A stretch of DNA of 64,000 nucleotides from Lethocerus indicus (Eukaryota > Arthropoda > Insecta > Hemiptera > Belostomatidae). Positions 26,216 through 40,125 of this stretch are shown here, piece by piece. The position numbers were made by a program, and so were the translations under genes. The notes under the pieces were generated by a model. It was not told the origin of the DNA and did no database searches. It worked only from the letters and a program-made list of their open reading frames with translations. The number at the start of each line of letters is the position of its first letter. The stretch's first letter is position 1. The stretch covers positions 12,779,746 to 12,843,745 of the forward strand of contig JACDQD010000006.1 in NCBI GenBank assembly GCA_019843655.1, written 5' to 3'.

Positions 26216-29200
26216 ACGTATACGAATAACGTTGGTGCCACATTCAAACTACCCTTTCGGTTGGGGTTCGTCAAAAATTCGTCTCGTGGTGGAAAGTGTT
26301 TGGTGCTGTGCTCTTTTATTTTCTCCCTGCTGTTCCCGGCCACCACTATTTTTCCTCGCGGGGATATCGGGCCTCTACACCCCATACACCCCTCCCCCCC
26401 AACCACTATAGGCCTTTTACAATGGAGCTCCCCGCACACTGTAAGCTTTGTGTTCCAACTGCAGTATATTACGATTCAAAACGGCAGATGAAATAGACCG
26501 GCAGAAACGGCGCCAGAATTACATTACCAACTTGTACTTATGATTTACTTCCATAACCCTCCGAAACACCCTCTCCACCACCCCGCAACCAACACCCTTC
26601 ACCGCGACTTACTGCTAATTTCATTTCTTGAGTCCTTCCGAGCGTTTGAAGTTGTTTCTCGAACTTTTCGTCAGTCTAAAAGATACAGGAAAAGTGGGCC
26701 AGCGTTCATCTCGAAGATTATTTCATCTCTGAAAACTCAGAATTTATAACATTGTCTGTTCAGATCAATCAATCAATCCTCTCATAATCTGAAAGTCCCG
26801 TGTATATCCCTTCTATAATTCGTGTTATTCTTCACTTTTGGAATATCAGATAAATTCGCTGGTACTTTGCTACAATTGCACTTGCGAAATTAACTATTAA
26901 ATTGGTTATCTAGTAACTCTGGATCGTCAGTTGATTATTATCGTGACTACCTCAATATATCTTTACCTTTAACAGATGTTGTATTCAGTGATTCGAACTT
27001 TTGTATAGCCAGAAATAATCCGTCAGTAGGCATACCTGGCGTACTGGCTGTACCATTTATCCGACGGAGGACGGTAGCCGGGAAAATTGTGAGGTAACGG
27101 CGGGGGAAATTATGGACAGGGGATTCACGGAAAAGCCTCATTTCTTCAGGGGCGGAGGGAACGGTGATTAAAGGAAGGGCCGCCGTACGGCGTTTAGTGG
27201 GCGGGAGCGGGCACTGGGCTAATTTCGGCCGGTGACTTAGACAGAGGCTCATTTGCCAGGACCAATCCCCGGCGGAGAGCCCTCTACCTGTTAGTTGCTC
27301 GCTGGCTTATTGAAAAGCTTCCCTCTTCCCTGGGCTTGTTGGAATCGTAGAAAGGACTTCTCCTATGAATGTCTTGAAAAATATATCCCTTCGGCTGCCT
27401 CCGGTCTACCGGGGAAGGAAACCATGACCCGGATTAGAACTACCGCTATGCCTCCCCGTGATCGGTATTTGGTGAAATAAGAAACATTAATATTTTCTAT
27501 TATCTCTTTTATACTGTAATTATACTTGGATTAGATCCATTTTTATTACTTCATATTCATTAGCGATAAATTGTTATAAAATTTCTCCGTAATATGTTTT
27601 TGTACCCGAGATTTAACATTCAATAAAATGGATCCACACTCAAATAAATCAATGTCTCCTCGGTTCCTAAATCTGGAATAACTGCTCGGCATTATTTCTC
27701 CCTTGAGTGGAAGGGAATATATTATTTTAAAAAGGCTACATTTTATCGATTATCGAAAGACTATATATGGTGGGCAGGGTGGATAACCCTCCCCCCTTTC
27801 AAACAACGATATGGCTATGGCTCCGTTGTGGCCTGCAATCGGGCAGAAAGCCGGCGGATAGTCCGACAGCGGGCGTCGAGATTTATTGTCGCCGTGAGAC
27901 CTATTTCCCCCAATAACTGCGGCGGTTTCTTCTTCGACCGAGAAAATAACCCCGGTAATCCCCGTGACTCTGCCCACAATGGACACGGTCAGCTGTCCTT
28001 GACACTACCGCTCCCAGAATACCGTGGACTAATGCAAGGTAATTGTCTCCTACCAAATAAAGAAACAATCTTCCATATCCCTTATACTCCTAACACACAT
28101 ACAGATAATTCATATATTACCCCTACTTTCACAATTCATAAAGGATCAAATCCTGGACGAGGGTTTGGATTATTCACTCGTGCGATTAACTCCCTCTGTA
28201 CACGCTCAATTTGCCATAAGCTGTCATAATAGTGGACTGACATTACCCCACCGTGTTCCTTACAGATTGATAGTGACAAAGACCCGCCTAGACCGCCGTT
28301 CAATTCCGCTCCGTGTACCCTAAGCACTAAATAGTATCAATTAATTATAGTGTTTGCTCTGGCGCCAATAGTTAATGGTGTTGCCGGCATGGTCCACGTA
28401 CACCATCCACCCCGAGTGGTGACAGGCCCTTACTCTGATGGTATTGACCAACCTCGGCAACCTTCATGTTTTCCGTTAATCAACTCTTGTTGTATTATAC
28501 GACCGGTATAAATATCCTTAAGATATATTACCTACTTGCAACTCTTATGAGATCGTTGATCGTTCCTAAATTAAATCGATTTTCTATAGATGGTGAGATT
28601 TCGATACCAGTTTGTCATAAGACAAAATCGCGGATCGCACCTGAGCGATTGGATTCAGTTATACGATTAATATAATTAAGTTAATTTCTTTGAGCCTCGA
28701 GTGGCATCAGGAGCAGTCCGACAGTAATTCAATGCTGGCCAAGAAGGTGAGGTACATTCTATGAAAATTCCACTTTTGCCAATATTTTATGATCTCTGGG
28801 CGACATACCCGTGATTATATAAGAGTCATAAAAGGGAATTACTGTAAAATGTTTGTTGTCATTGTCTACGGCCGGGAGGAAATTGGAGTCCATTGCGGAG
28901 GAGCGATTTAAACGGATCAACCGGGTCAGAAGTGGGAGGGCGCCGGGTCCGAAGTTGACCCGACAGCGGGGAGGTTTTCCGATTTATGCTGAGGCGTTGG
29001 GCCCCATTTGCCGTGGCCGCGGCCGCCGTTATCGCAGTGGGGCCCTGACCCCGGGGATCCTTATTAAGGTAATGCCCTCAGGAGGACCGCCTCCAATCGG
29101 CCGAGTTGGGCGCGTTAAAACGGGAGCCACCGCCTTCAACTTTCCGCCCAGCGAGTTGGCAAACTCATCCCGGGTTGGAAACAGCACCGGTAATGTATGC

Positions 29201-29643
29201 TTATACTGGGCACTTTCTAGGTCTAAGAGCTCTGTAATTATTTATTTTACGGTCCTATAAACTACTTTAGGAGACGGATTTAACGCCAAAGAATTATCAA
29301 ATATTTGTCTTAGCTTTGTAATGTTACAATATTCAGTACTGAATTTCTCGTTAATTATACCTTGCAACGGACTCTAAGTGTAAAACCTAGAACATTAATA
29401 CTAATGTTATCATTATTTACTGCGTTATATAAACTGCCTAAATTATGAAGGATGAATACTAATATAAATAAGTGTTGGCCCATTTCTTAACATTTCATAT
29501 GATTTGTGATAGAAATTAAGTTGGATGTAATTAAAATTACAGATAATTCTATGCAAGAACCAATTTATTCCGAGTGGAATTCATAGACAGGATATTTACA
29601 ATAAAATTTTGACGGAATTGTTAATTTCCTCTTCATAATTACT

Positions 29644-29676
29644 ATATGAATGATATGTTTCACATATCGTTCATAT
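29644..29676. repeat. 15-bp inverted repeat with 3-nt loop
   Basis: ATATGAATGATATGT (29644-29658) pairs with ACATATCGTTCATAT (29662-29676), with one T/G pair and otherwise perfect. The loop is TTC. The G/T pair is tolerated in RNA and would be a mismatch in a DNA cruciform. Confidence 0.8.
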
Positions 29677-32600
29677 GTGTTTTGAAATTCGCGAACGGGT
29701 TACTGTATTGAATTCGAAGAATAATGAAAATTCGATGAGTGTTCAATAATGCAATTCAATTTTCAGCGGTGAAGTTAATCTGTGTATGATTAATGAACGC
29801 TGTAAACATTTTGTATACCGCCAAGTAATTAACTGTTTGCAGATTTTTGCTTTATATACTGTACTTATTACTGTATTATTTACATTAAAAATAGTACATA
29901 CTGTATTATATTTAGTCCTATCCCCATACATATTTTTAGAATAATGTGTTTGGCCCAGCAGAAGACCAGCGTCCTCCACATAGAACATTCTTATAATAAG
30001 TATAATAAGTCCTTCAATGCTACCAGCAGGGAAAGTGACACTTGTACTGAAATTCACTGCATCCTACATAAGGTAGAACTATTACAAACTTATAAACCTC
30101 AACAATACTCCTCACTAGTAGTATGGCATTAACACGGTGTCCATTAGAAAGGTCTTGCCCAGAAGGTGGCAGTAACTGCATTGGATAATTAGGACCTAAT
30201 TTAATCTGCTATACAACCCTTCGCGGCTATATATACATAAGTGACAATTATTTCATACCTGTTCTTACACATAAAAGTATAAAATGTATCGAAGATGATG
30301 TTTCCTGGGTTGATTTTATCGTATTCTGGGCAGAATTTATTTCCCGTATCGCCTTCTAAAAATGTGTTTGCGGAAGCCAAATGTAGTAACGCTATCACGA
30401 ACCATACAGATTAATCGCTGGATCTATTAATACTTACGTTTCAGCCAAAATAAGAATTGTTCACTACCCGAGGTCAGGCTAAGCTGGCACGATCCAAGCG
30501 ATATCCAAACCGAAATACTGTTTCTTTCTGATTTAGAAATTATTCCTCGCTCTATTATAAACCCGACGTTCCTGTTTGTATTTTCCCAGGTAAGACGGGG
30601 ACCCCATTTGCATAATATATGGCAACTCAATTTGTTTACGAAATTAACGCGGCATAACGCGAGCCGAGACCCCGCCCCGCAGTATTAATATTCATTGTGT
30701 TCTAATCTAAATCTAGTGTTAACTGAATAATGATGAACCCTTATGCGTTTCGCCGCGCTTAAAGTGCCTGTCACTCAACATTGCAAAAACAGTCACTTCC
30801 TACTATCCAACCGCAATGCCTTGCTCTAACCGAGTGTCGCTCTCACTGTACAAATGTTATCATTTATACACACCCGCCTGAGAACAACCCGAAACGCAAT
30901 TTAATTTAAGTTATTTCAAATTTATAAAGTGTAATGAAACATTTTATAAAATGCAAGAATAGAAAGCTCAAAGGAAACAATATATTCGTATTGTCGCATA
31001 GCTACCGAAATGGGTTTGGATGTTATGTAAAAGCGGCCTTGTAAGTGTTTACTTTCATTAGTTTGTATTGTATTTTAACTCACAAATTATATCTCAAGTT
31101 CCGTAGTCTCCTAATGATGTAAGTTGTAATTGAATAAGAAGACGTCATTTCAGAAACGACCCTGACATATACTTCTCAAGACCAAATTTTGTTTGAAACT
31201 CCAGAATTTCTAAAATTACTCAATAACATTCTAACATCCTGATAAATATAAAATAATCACTGCAAAAAGTAATTAATTATTAGCTCTCAATAGTCATAAA
31301 GTGAAATATTAACACTTATTACTTTATATATTGTGCTTATGCTGTTATTGGTTGTGTGTTATGAAGAGAAAATGAAAAAATATTTTTAATCAAAGACAGA
31401 ATAGGGAACTCATACAATAATTCAGTTTTGAAAGATAGAAAGGTAACTGTTCTAAAGTGCCATAACACATATTTACTGGAGGTTAATTAACATTTCTATT
31501 ATTTAATGTTCTCGACCATAATGTTCTCCCGCTAATTTCGTTTATTAGCGTAACCTGTTGAAAAATTAATTCAAATGTTCGTTTTATCAATTTTCACCCG
31601 TTTTATTTCTCCTGGTTTAATTAACTCTCCAAATAATGGGGAAATCGCCCCCGTTACTTTCAATGAAATATCGGCTCTAATTATTCTTTGGCTAAGTTAT
31701 TTATTTCTGACGCTGGGGTAGAAGGGTCATATCTGATGCGCAAAGCGGAGATTAGGAGACGAACGAGCGCCTTATTTAAACTTCGGTCGAACTTAACGCC
31801 CGATTCCAACGAAAATACGAAAGTTATTAAAAGCTGTGAGATATTTATCTATAGCTATTAGCCACTGTTTATCTCATTTTACCCTCTAAGGCTCCGTGAT
31901 TGAATTAGGACGGTATTTATTTATTATAGCAATTTGGGGAAATTAAACGACAGTATTTTCCGAACAATATCAGCCGATAATGATATTTTACTAATGCAAA
32001 TATTTCAACGTAAAATTGAATATTCTTTCCAATAACCGTGATTTGTCTTCAAAACGGTGACGGGTGTAAATATTTTTCATACCGAATAACACGTCCCTAC
32101 TCCGCAGAAATGCACAGAACATAGTACAGAAGAGAGTGCATATACAGCCGTACAAAATGCATTTGAGGGAAAAGGTAGGGCAGGTAGAGACCGGAAATAG
32201 TGGTAAGGTTATATTCACGCGAATATGATTTATCTCTCAGAGATTGCATTTGGCTTTTTCGTCTTCAATCCCTGAGTGAGTGAGGTAATTAAAATCCCCC
32301 GTCGCGAAACGGAGACTTTTTCTTTTATTTCTTTCCTTTCTATTAATTCTATTTCCCCCACCCCCCGACCCCCGCCTTCCTCATTTTGACGGGACGCACG
32401 CGGAGGTGTTAAGAACGCAATTAAAATTGGCCAGGCGTATAAAAAAAGAGCTTGGAAAAGGGGTCAAGCCAAAATGGAAAACAAAGTCGGTCTTATGGGC
32501 TTTGAATATGAAGGTCTAATTAGAAACAGGGCCGGATTTTATCTAAATGCGAATTGCCGCCGGGTTTACAGCCCGGGTGAGGGTTGAATGCCCCCATTTA

Positions 32601-33408
32601 CTTTGGGGACATGCTCTAGTCTAACGGCCGCTTTGTTGAGTCGGTACTGAAGAAGCGCTATTAATGCTTCTAGCGTGACTCCATTCTCTTCATTCGCAAA
32701 CGAGGAAACTTTAAATATTTATTTGAAATTAGATTAATCCGGTTAAATACATTTTAACCCCCCCCCACAAAAAAAACAGACGAAAAAACAACTAAATCAG
32801 ATTGTCTGAGTGATCCATTGACTACAGACATGCTTTCCTGATATATTTTTAATTTCAAATGCTTCAAAAACTTCAAATCAGAGAGCAATATTATACATTT
32901 TTAGATACATGTAAATAGCTAATTGTGTGTCATGTTGAGTAAGTGGGCTGTTTTTGAAACTATACTTCGAAATTAAACTAGAACTGAATTGAAATAGTCC
33001 CGACGTATTATTATTTGGGTTAAAATTCAGTAGAGAATCGTTTTGGGGCCGGGAACCTTTTCTTGACCCGGACAGTTGTCAATAGCGTTATCAACGGAAC
33101 CGAATTGGTCTTTTCAGGAGAAGTTGCCCGTTTTGGGGCCGGGTCCTTTAGGCCGTGGCGGAATGACGGAAGTAACCGAGTTAAGCCTCGTAAGGCGGTT
33201 CCGGGGTGTGGGTGGCTGGGAGGATTGAGGGGCGAGAGGCCGGGGGTAGCAAACCCGGTGTCGCCGTTGATTGATTGAGTCGCTCGATTCGGCCCCGGGG
33301 GCAGCCCTCAGCCCCCACCTCGCGCCACACTTAACGAATATTGCCAGAGGAAGAAACACCGCTGTTTGTTTCCCCCCCGAGGATAATTGAAGGATGGATA
33401 GTGCGCCT

Positions 33409-33438
33409 CCATTTAATTAAAAAGTTGGAATTAAATGG
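33409..33438. promoter_or_regulatory. Dyad of homeodomain-like half sites
   Basis: CCATTTAATT (33409-33418) faces AATTAAATGG (33429-33438) exactly, across a 10-nt spacer. It lies at the edge of a strongly GC-rich block. Facing TAAT cores fit a paired homeodomain binding site, though binding is inference from the motif alone. Confidence 0.35.
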
Positions 33439-35021
33439 GCCCTTTGGCCGGGGGCCGCCCGCCCCTTAAAAATAGTGTCGTTGATTCAATCTACCTACTC
33501 CTTCCTTTTCTCCGGGCAGCTCCCAAATTGGCCCCACCGACCGACCAGCTCCTGGATAAATAAAATCCCGGTCTGTCGCAAAAGTAAATAGCCGCGACCG
33601 AATTTCCTCTACAGCCCCACTCTCTGCCCATAAATTGTCCGAAGGCTTCCGTTAATTAGTTTCTACCCTCAGTGTTCGGATGCAGGTATAAACAAAAAAA
33701 AATTAGTAGAATAGAAAAATCCTCCTCATGTTCCATCTTATTTGAAACTTTAACATCTCCGTCCGTATTATAGGAGTTTAGTTTCAATGGAAGTTATAGG
33801 ACACTATTTGTTATCGGACAGCAAAATGCTACAACGATTGTATTCTCTGTTCAAAATATCGCGGAAACAAATGGCCGATTTCGTATCCCCGTTCCCACCG
33901 CCGCCACGATCCCCATGGCTCATAAATCCGACGCCTTTTGCTAATTCGATTAGCTGCTGTCGAAACACTCCACAGGAGTAATACAGGAATTAATTAAGTA
34001 CAGAAACGAAACTCAAGCGGAGGGTGAAAGATGGTGTTTACAAACTCCGAATATGAAGGACAGAAAAGGAAAGGCCATTAGTTTTAATTGCCGTATTGGG
34101 TTTTCCTCTCTGTTGAATCATACCATTCGCTGTATATAAATCGAAATTGGTAAAACAAATAATTAATAAGGATATCAAAGTGCAACAAGGATATATTTTA
34201 GAACAAAACGGTTGGTATACAAATTTCGAATAATTTAAATTTAGAATGGTGTTTGAAATATTGTATTATTAAACTTGAACATAAAATATTTTCAGATCAA
34301 ACAATTTTTCTGTTTATTAAACGTATAAAAACACTTCGGGTAGGAAAAACGATAATTATTTTGGGAGCTAATTGCTACCTACGGCTTTTGATTTATTCGA
34401 GCATGTTTTAGTCAATGCGGTATTTTTGTTTTCAAATCATTGCATTGAGGCTGCATTGGCCTCCATAAACAATGAATTAGAAAATTGCGTTTAAAATAAA
34501 ATGCAGATTCCTGATAGTTTACAGTCCCGGAGTAGGTTAAATGACCACTTTGCCCTACGACAGCGGATCGTTTGCCGATTCGAAATTTAAACACAAAAGT
34601 GCTTCAAAGCGGTTCATAAAATCTGTCCCTCACAAGCGTAAAATGGCAACGCTAAAATTCCCCTTACCCACAAATGATGAGGACATTAAAGTGAATTCAT
34701 TTTATGTTGCAAAATTAGCGCTGTTCGAAATATAAAGTGAATTAAATGACATTCAGTCATTTTATGAATAAAGCTTTTACTACGGACACTTATACCTGAA
34801 CGATAATCATTTGTTTGAAAACGTTTCGGAGTAATTAACTGAAACCTAAACAAGCTTACTGTACTGAACATTACTTGTGTAGTTACAGTGCCTGCTGGCA
34901 TCCGGAAGTACGTCATACATTTTGGAGATGTAAAAACCGATTTAACTTGGGACGAAATAAGTGGAGACAAGTAAGTTTTACATTTTGATATACCTGTTTT
35001 GTGGTCTGCGAGGGGTTGGAA

Positions 35022-35069
35022 TACTGTAGGTTTGTGATGAGGAGACAGAAACATCACGAACCTACAGTA
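35022..35069. repeat. 18-bp inverted repeat with 12-nt loop
   Basis: TACTGTAGGTTTGTGATG (35022-35039) pairs with 35052-35069, with only one T/G pair. The sequence AGTAAGTTTTACAT occurs just after the 3' arm and again about 97 bp upstream near 34971, so this spot also holds a short direct repeat. The stem is short for a pre-miRNA. It could be a remnant of a small foldback element. Confidence 0.75.
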
Positions 35070-38000
35070 AGTTTTACATATTTGCCAAATGCATCTGTGA
35101 AATTGCAACAGATTTTGCGATCAAAGAGACAGCTTGACTACTTACGCTTCATCCGCCCCGGGCCAAAATATTCATTTGGTTCTCGCTCGGGCGCCTATGT
35201 CGATATGCCTCCTGAATCGCAAATAAAATGGGTAATGAGTCTGTGTTTTGCTTAAATGTACACACAAATTCCGAGCCAGTGGCTCCGTAATTATTTCCGA
35301 ATTTAAATTATGCCGTTACATAATTCACTTTTCCCCATTATAAATTCAACGATAAATTTGGGCGGTTTTTATTTAAGGCCTTTTACACGGCCATAATTCA
35401 ACCACCCTCTCAGCCATAAATGTGAAAATTAAATAGAATAAATATTAACAAATGTTGGTGCTTTATCAATTGTTTCCTCGTTAATATCTGATCTCTAGCT
35501 AGATCGTTTAGGGGTGAACTGACACTTTAAAAAGAACGGCTCTCCTTATCCATTTTTCATCTTTCTCTTTCTGAAGAATGTATAAATGAGACAGTGATGA
35601 ATTGTCCTCTGTACACATTTGTGTATGTAAAAAACCGAATTATTACATAACTCATCAAACACAATCAATTAATAATCGAAATAGAAAAATTGTATACAAA
35701 TTACATATTTCATGTTTTTTCATCGCGGATTACTTTTTCTCATTATAACCAGGAGACTAATTGGCATCAGTGAAAGATATTCTCATCTTGCCTGGTTTTG
35801 GATTTTTTAAAATGAATATCTGAATTTAAAAAAATTGTCATTATCCTAACTTATGGAACTGAAATTTATGTCGAAGCAGACAAAGTGTGAGGGATTATGA
35901 TTCATTCCATTATTCTGGACGTATCTTAAACTTCTTCCTATGGCCTATCATTAATCATGATTTGTCGGCGAAGCAGTGCTACATGAAGACACTTCAGAGG
36001 GCCCCGAGTTTACGGTGAATGCCTTAGTGCTTGTAAGTTGTGCCGCTTAGATTTATATGGCCTTGTGTAATTGTTCCGGATGAAGGGTGCATTTAATGGG
36101 ATCATTGAGCACGCTGGAGTCATTCATCAATTCACGACGTCCGAATGAAGATATTCAAATTCATTTCTGCGAAGCACTAATGGCCAGTAAAACATTTTAT
36201 CCTAATCTACTTGAAGATCGCCTGACAAAATAAACGAATCCTTCACGTTCATTTGATATTAAGCTAGACAGGTTTCACCTTTTCGCAATCGTCTGCTGGA
36301 TTCCGTTACAAATTATAGTGAGATAATTAGGGAGTATATTATCTCTTGAAGCGTCCATAAAATATAAAATTTTCATTTTCCCCATAATTGAATGTTGTTT
36401 GATATGCTGCACATTTATAACCAACTCAATAAGCACCGGACCCAAAATAATGCAGTATTCACGGACGCCCCACTGATGCGTTGTTTCCATGAAACACAAT
36501 GCTGAATACGTAATGCGAATTTGGCCTCCCTTCATGGTTTGGTTATCGGGACGCTACCTGTGATTGGAACTGCATGGATTTTAATTGGGCCAGAAATTTT
36601 CGAACAAATTCGCACACCCAATGCTAAGTTCCCATTCATATTACGAGTTTTAAGACCATCTTTGCAAAAACAGACCAAGGATCAACTTCAACGTATCACA
36701 AATTAAGTAGCTGCTTCGACTACGCATAAGTAGTACCCTATTATTAACGTCGTTGTCATTTATATCGATGGAGAAACCTGTGGCGTAATGCAGGATGTCG
36801 TTTTAAGGCGCGGACCTTGTACTTGCCGCTGTAATTATTTCCGGCATTGTTTGTAGGAAAATTGAGGAAAGTAGGAGCGGATCTAAGGTCGAATGGCCGT
36901 ATCCCCTTTGATCGTCAAACCGTTAATCTCAATTAAAACGATTCTTGGCTCGTAGACCGATTATCGAAGAGAAATAAACACAATGAACAATTAGAATAGT
37001 ATTTAAATAAATATCGCCACTTGTATAGATATTTATAGATATTCGATGTCTTATATTTTACTTAACAATTTCATTGAGATTAATATTATATTCTAGGAAT
37101 TTTACAAAAGGTACCAAGTAGGATTCGCTTACACTTAAATTTTTCACTGACTAATTTAAATAATAAACAATTTAAATTGAGCATTAGCTAAGGTAAACTT
37201 GTGCCACTGTTCCGGAAGCTTTATTATTCCGGTTGGAAATAAAATTTTTCAGCGGTCTACCGCTCCATCATTGTGCAGTTCGGTTACCTTACCTTTTAAC
37301 GGGACTTTAATCTCCTAAAAACTCATTTACTTGTCCAAACAAGTGGTAATAGCGTTGGGCTGGCCAGTATTGGCGAAGTGTGATAAGAGTGACAGAAGTT
37401 TTTCAGCGAGGAGTATTTTCTAGCACTGTGTCTCGCCGCGAAAAACTATTTCCAAAAGTACGGTAAATTTTGCCACCTATTTCGTGGAATTTCCGATACA
37501 AATCCGTCGCCTGATATTATTCCACAACCGAATTTCCTCAGCCTGCACCCGGTAGGTACCTGTTGCAAGCTTAAACATGTGTTGACATTGTGCTGCGTGG
37601 ACGCAGGTCAATTAGAACGGGAAATGGGACTCTAGGAAGGAAAACCAGTCTGGAAATTTATTTTGAACCGTCCCCAGACAGGCGGACGGTCCATCTTAGT
37701 TTTTAATTACCCGGTTTTGAACTGATTCTTTCGCATCTGACTCGGCCTAGTCGCCGCGTATCAAGGGAATAATAACCGTACGAATGCCGAAGGCACCGTG
37801 TTAATTTGCGAAGTCGTGCGCTTTGTTAGCGCCCGAAAGGGCCCTAATTAACATCAAAGCGACCCTTTGGGGGATTATTAATTAGCGGCGTTAAATACCT
37901 TTTCTACGGCTCAATAATCCATAAACGCCTCTCTGTTACCCCGCCCAGTGAACACTCCGGCATTTGGAAAAATCGCGCTATCTATTGGTCGGAACTGGAA

Positions 38001-38253
38001 GCGGTTAAAGGCATTAATACCGCCACCGTTGCTAGTAATTTCGGCAGTTTCCCAGCATGTACTAGAACATAAGCAGCATATAATAATAAATTTGTACAGT
38101 GTAATACATAATATTTACCTATCCATCGCTGTTCCGTCACGCATGTTACGTATAATGTTATAGTGATATTGAAAATATTCAGTGTATTAAGTTAATGATG
38201 CCCCAGTAATGAGCCTAATTATGTACAATTTTATGTGTGTTGTGATGTATCGG

Positions 38254-38256
<3 letters not shown>

Positions 38257-38295
<39 letters not shown>
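38257..38295. repeat. (GA)n microsatellite
   Basis: 39 bp of uninterrupted GA, read directly. GAGAG is the recognition core of GAGA-type factors in insects, so the array could also act as a chromatin site. Simple repeat origin is the default. Confidence 0.97.
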
Positions 38296-38298
<3 letters not shown>

Positions 38299-38325
38299 AA
38301 GGCGTACGGGACCGTCGCTCAGGCC

Positions 38326-38353
38326 GTACATAGTCCCAGATGCCACTATGTAC
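38326..38353. repeat. 9-bp perfect inverted repeat beside the GA array
   Basis: GTACATAGT (38326-38334) and ACTATGTAC (38345-38353) are exact reverse complements with a 10-nt spacer. GTACGGGAC occurs on both sides, near 38304 and 38376, as a direct repeat. Confidence 0.7.
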
Positions 38354-40075
38354 CAAATACCTTAGCCAGCTGTGTACGGGACTATTAAATGCCTATACCT
38401 TCTTCAAGAGTGCCTGTTTTTATAATTAATGCTATTCCACTGGAATGGTTTTAAATAATTATCTAAAAAAAGACAATAATAGCGATCTATGCTATGATAA
38501 AAACAATATATGATTGCAGTAGGTCTGTCCGTAATGAATGTGATTAGGAATAGGGGAATGCAGTGGTCGGGGGGACAGGGGAATATTGGATGCAGGGAGG
38601 GGCGTCGCGGAATGAATTTCGACGCTGGGTTTAAACCCGGGCGGCTGTCCCCGGGCTCCGCCGTGCCAATAACGTCGTCGAAATCATCGGGCGGCTCATT
38701 AGTCCTGTTAGAAGTTTGAGCCCTTTGATCATTATTTGGTCCGTTCGGTTTATCCGGTTTACGCCGGGATTCCCACTGTAAATGGAATTGAGTGCGGTGT
38801 GTCAGGTTCATCCCCGCCAACCCCAACGTATTATTATGCTCCGCGATTGTATTCCGTGAGGTGGGGATGGAGTCTGCTTGGGTGTTGGGGTGCGGGGGCG
38901 CATGAATTCGAACCGAATGAACGTCGGCGGAAAATATTTGGCCCGTTCTGCTGATGAACTTGCCCAGTCGCCTGTGATAGAGAGATCTATTGTGCCGCGT
39001 GTATCTTTTACACAGCGCTTAGGGACGTGAAATTTCCGATTTCGAATCACGGATGAGTTTGCAGGCTGTAGATTGTTTAAACGAGTGTACCTGTTCATGG
39101 AAATATTGACGGCCATATTTGCGCTATACATTTGAAATATTGTATAACATCGTTGGACCGGTATATTCGTTCCGAGTTTAATTATATATATTCGGAAACC
39201 GTCAAAAAATGAAAAATATGATCTCAAAACCACAATGATGTATATGATGTATACGATGATGTATATGTAATCACTATGCTATAATTAACTAATGAAATTT
39301 ATTTTGGTACAAGCTTTTATATTATTCCGATTTTCTTCGAAACGAAACAATCTATTCATACCCCTGCCGGCTTTCCGCGTACCGCCCTTCAATTAAATCA
39401 TGAAGGGTGAGCTGGGGTGGCAAATCAGTTAATAAAAGCGATCTCAGAACCCAGACGAACGGACGGAGCATTTTCCGCTTATCGCTTTTCCTTGTCGGTG
39501 AGGAGGGGTACAACATCGGACCCCGGATAAATTATTAAAGTCGGCGGAATCGGGGGAAAATTTGTTCAAGTATTGATAAGACTCGGCGACGTAATGCATT
39601 TTCAATTTCCTTTTTTAATTTAATTTCGTCTCCTCTCACCCCCCACCCATCCACTAAACGTTCGACAATTCTTGATTATTCGGCTGCCGCCGGTAATATA
39701 CGGCTGTTCACGGTTTGAATCAATTATTTCTGGGGGTATGAAAACAGAGACTGAGGAAGGTAAGGAGGCGTCATCGAGCCCAATGCTGGAGCCGGCGACG
39801 GGACTTTATTAAGCCGCTGTCGTAACGGGGATATTTGTTTCAGTTTAAAAAACGTTTTACTGACACGCTACCGTAATATCCGGGTTGCGGTCCCGCCGCG
39901 GCTCAAGATGCTCGAAGCTGCAATCACACAGCAGTCGTATAAGTAATAAACAATAAAGGCCACAAAGCTCTTACTATAAACGTTTAGGTCAAGTCCCTTA
40001 TCAGGAGTACAAAGAGGTTTTGTGTGACTGTTTCATTATTGATACACAGAAAGAAAATCAAATAATAATAATAAT

Positions 40076-40078
<3 letters not shown>
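38354..40078. other. GC-rich non-coding stretch
   Basis: GC-rich blocks cover about 38530-39010 and 39350-39930. Two 140-codon minus-strand frames (38404-38826 and 38808-39233) overlap shorter plus-strand frames and have no recognisable domain. Short TGATGTATA-type repeats lie at about 39233-39270. Confidence 0.55.

Positions 40079-40120
<42 letters not shown>
40079..40120. repeat. (TA)21 microsatellite
   Basis: 42 bp of uninterrupted TA following an imperfect AAT-rich run, read directly. Confidence 0.98.

Positions 40121-40125
<5 letters not shown>

Larger units (their letters stand above)
26216..38256. other. Non-coding stretch with regulatory-looking GC-rich blocks
   Basis: GC-rich blocks lie at about 26280-26440, 27020-27480, 27760-28030, 28870-29220, 32260-32660, 33030-33660, 35150-35420 and 37200-37960. 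Several carry TAATTA (37845-37850, 37879-37884) or CCATAAA (35414-35420, 37919-37925). A C9 run is at 32758-32766. AT-rich DNA fills 29300-32250 and 34100-35000. Open frames of 133-140 codons at 27828-28229, 28853-29260 and 34686-35108 show no recognisable domain. No gene was found. Confidence 0.55.

Noticed and set aside
26143..26439. Minus-strand frame with a Cys-Val repeat
   Set aside because: The Cys-Val run is simply the translation of the AC microsatellite.
28853..29260. 135-codon Arg- and Gly-rich frame
   Set aside because: Its composition mirrors the GC-rich block beneath it, and no RG-domain or other motif is recognisable.
38404..39233. Two consecutive 140-codon minus-strand frames
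   Set aside because: They are in different frames, overlap plus-strand frames and have no motif. No splice pair joins them convincingly.
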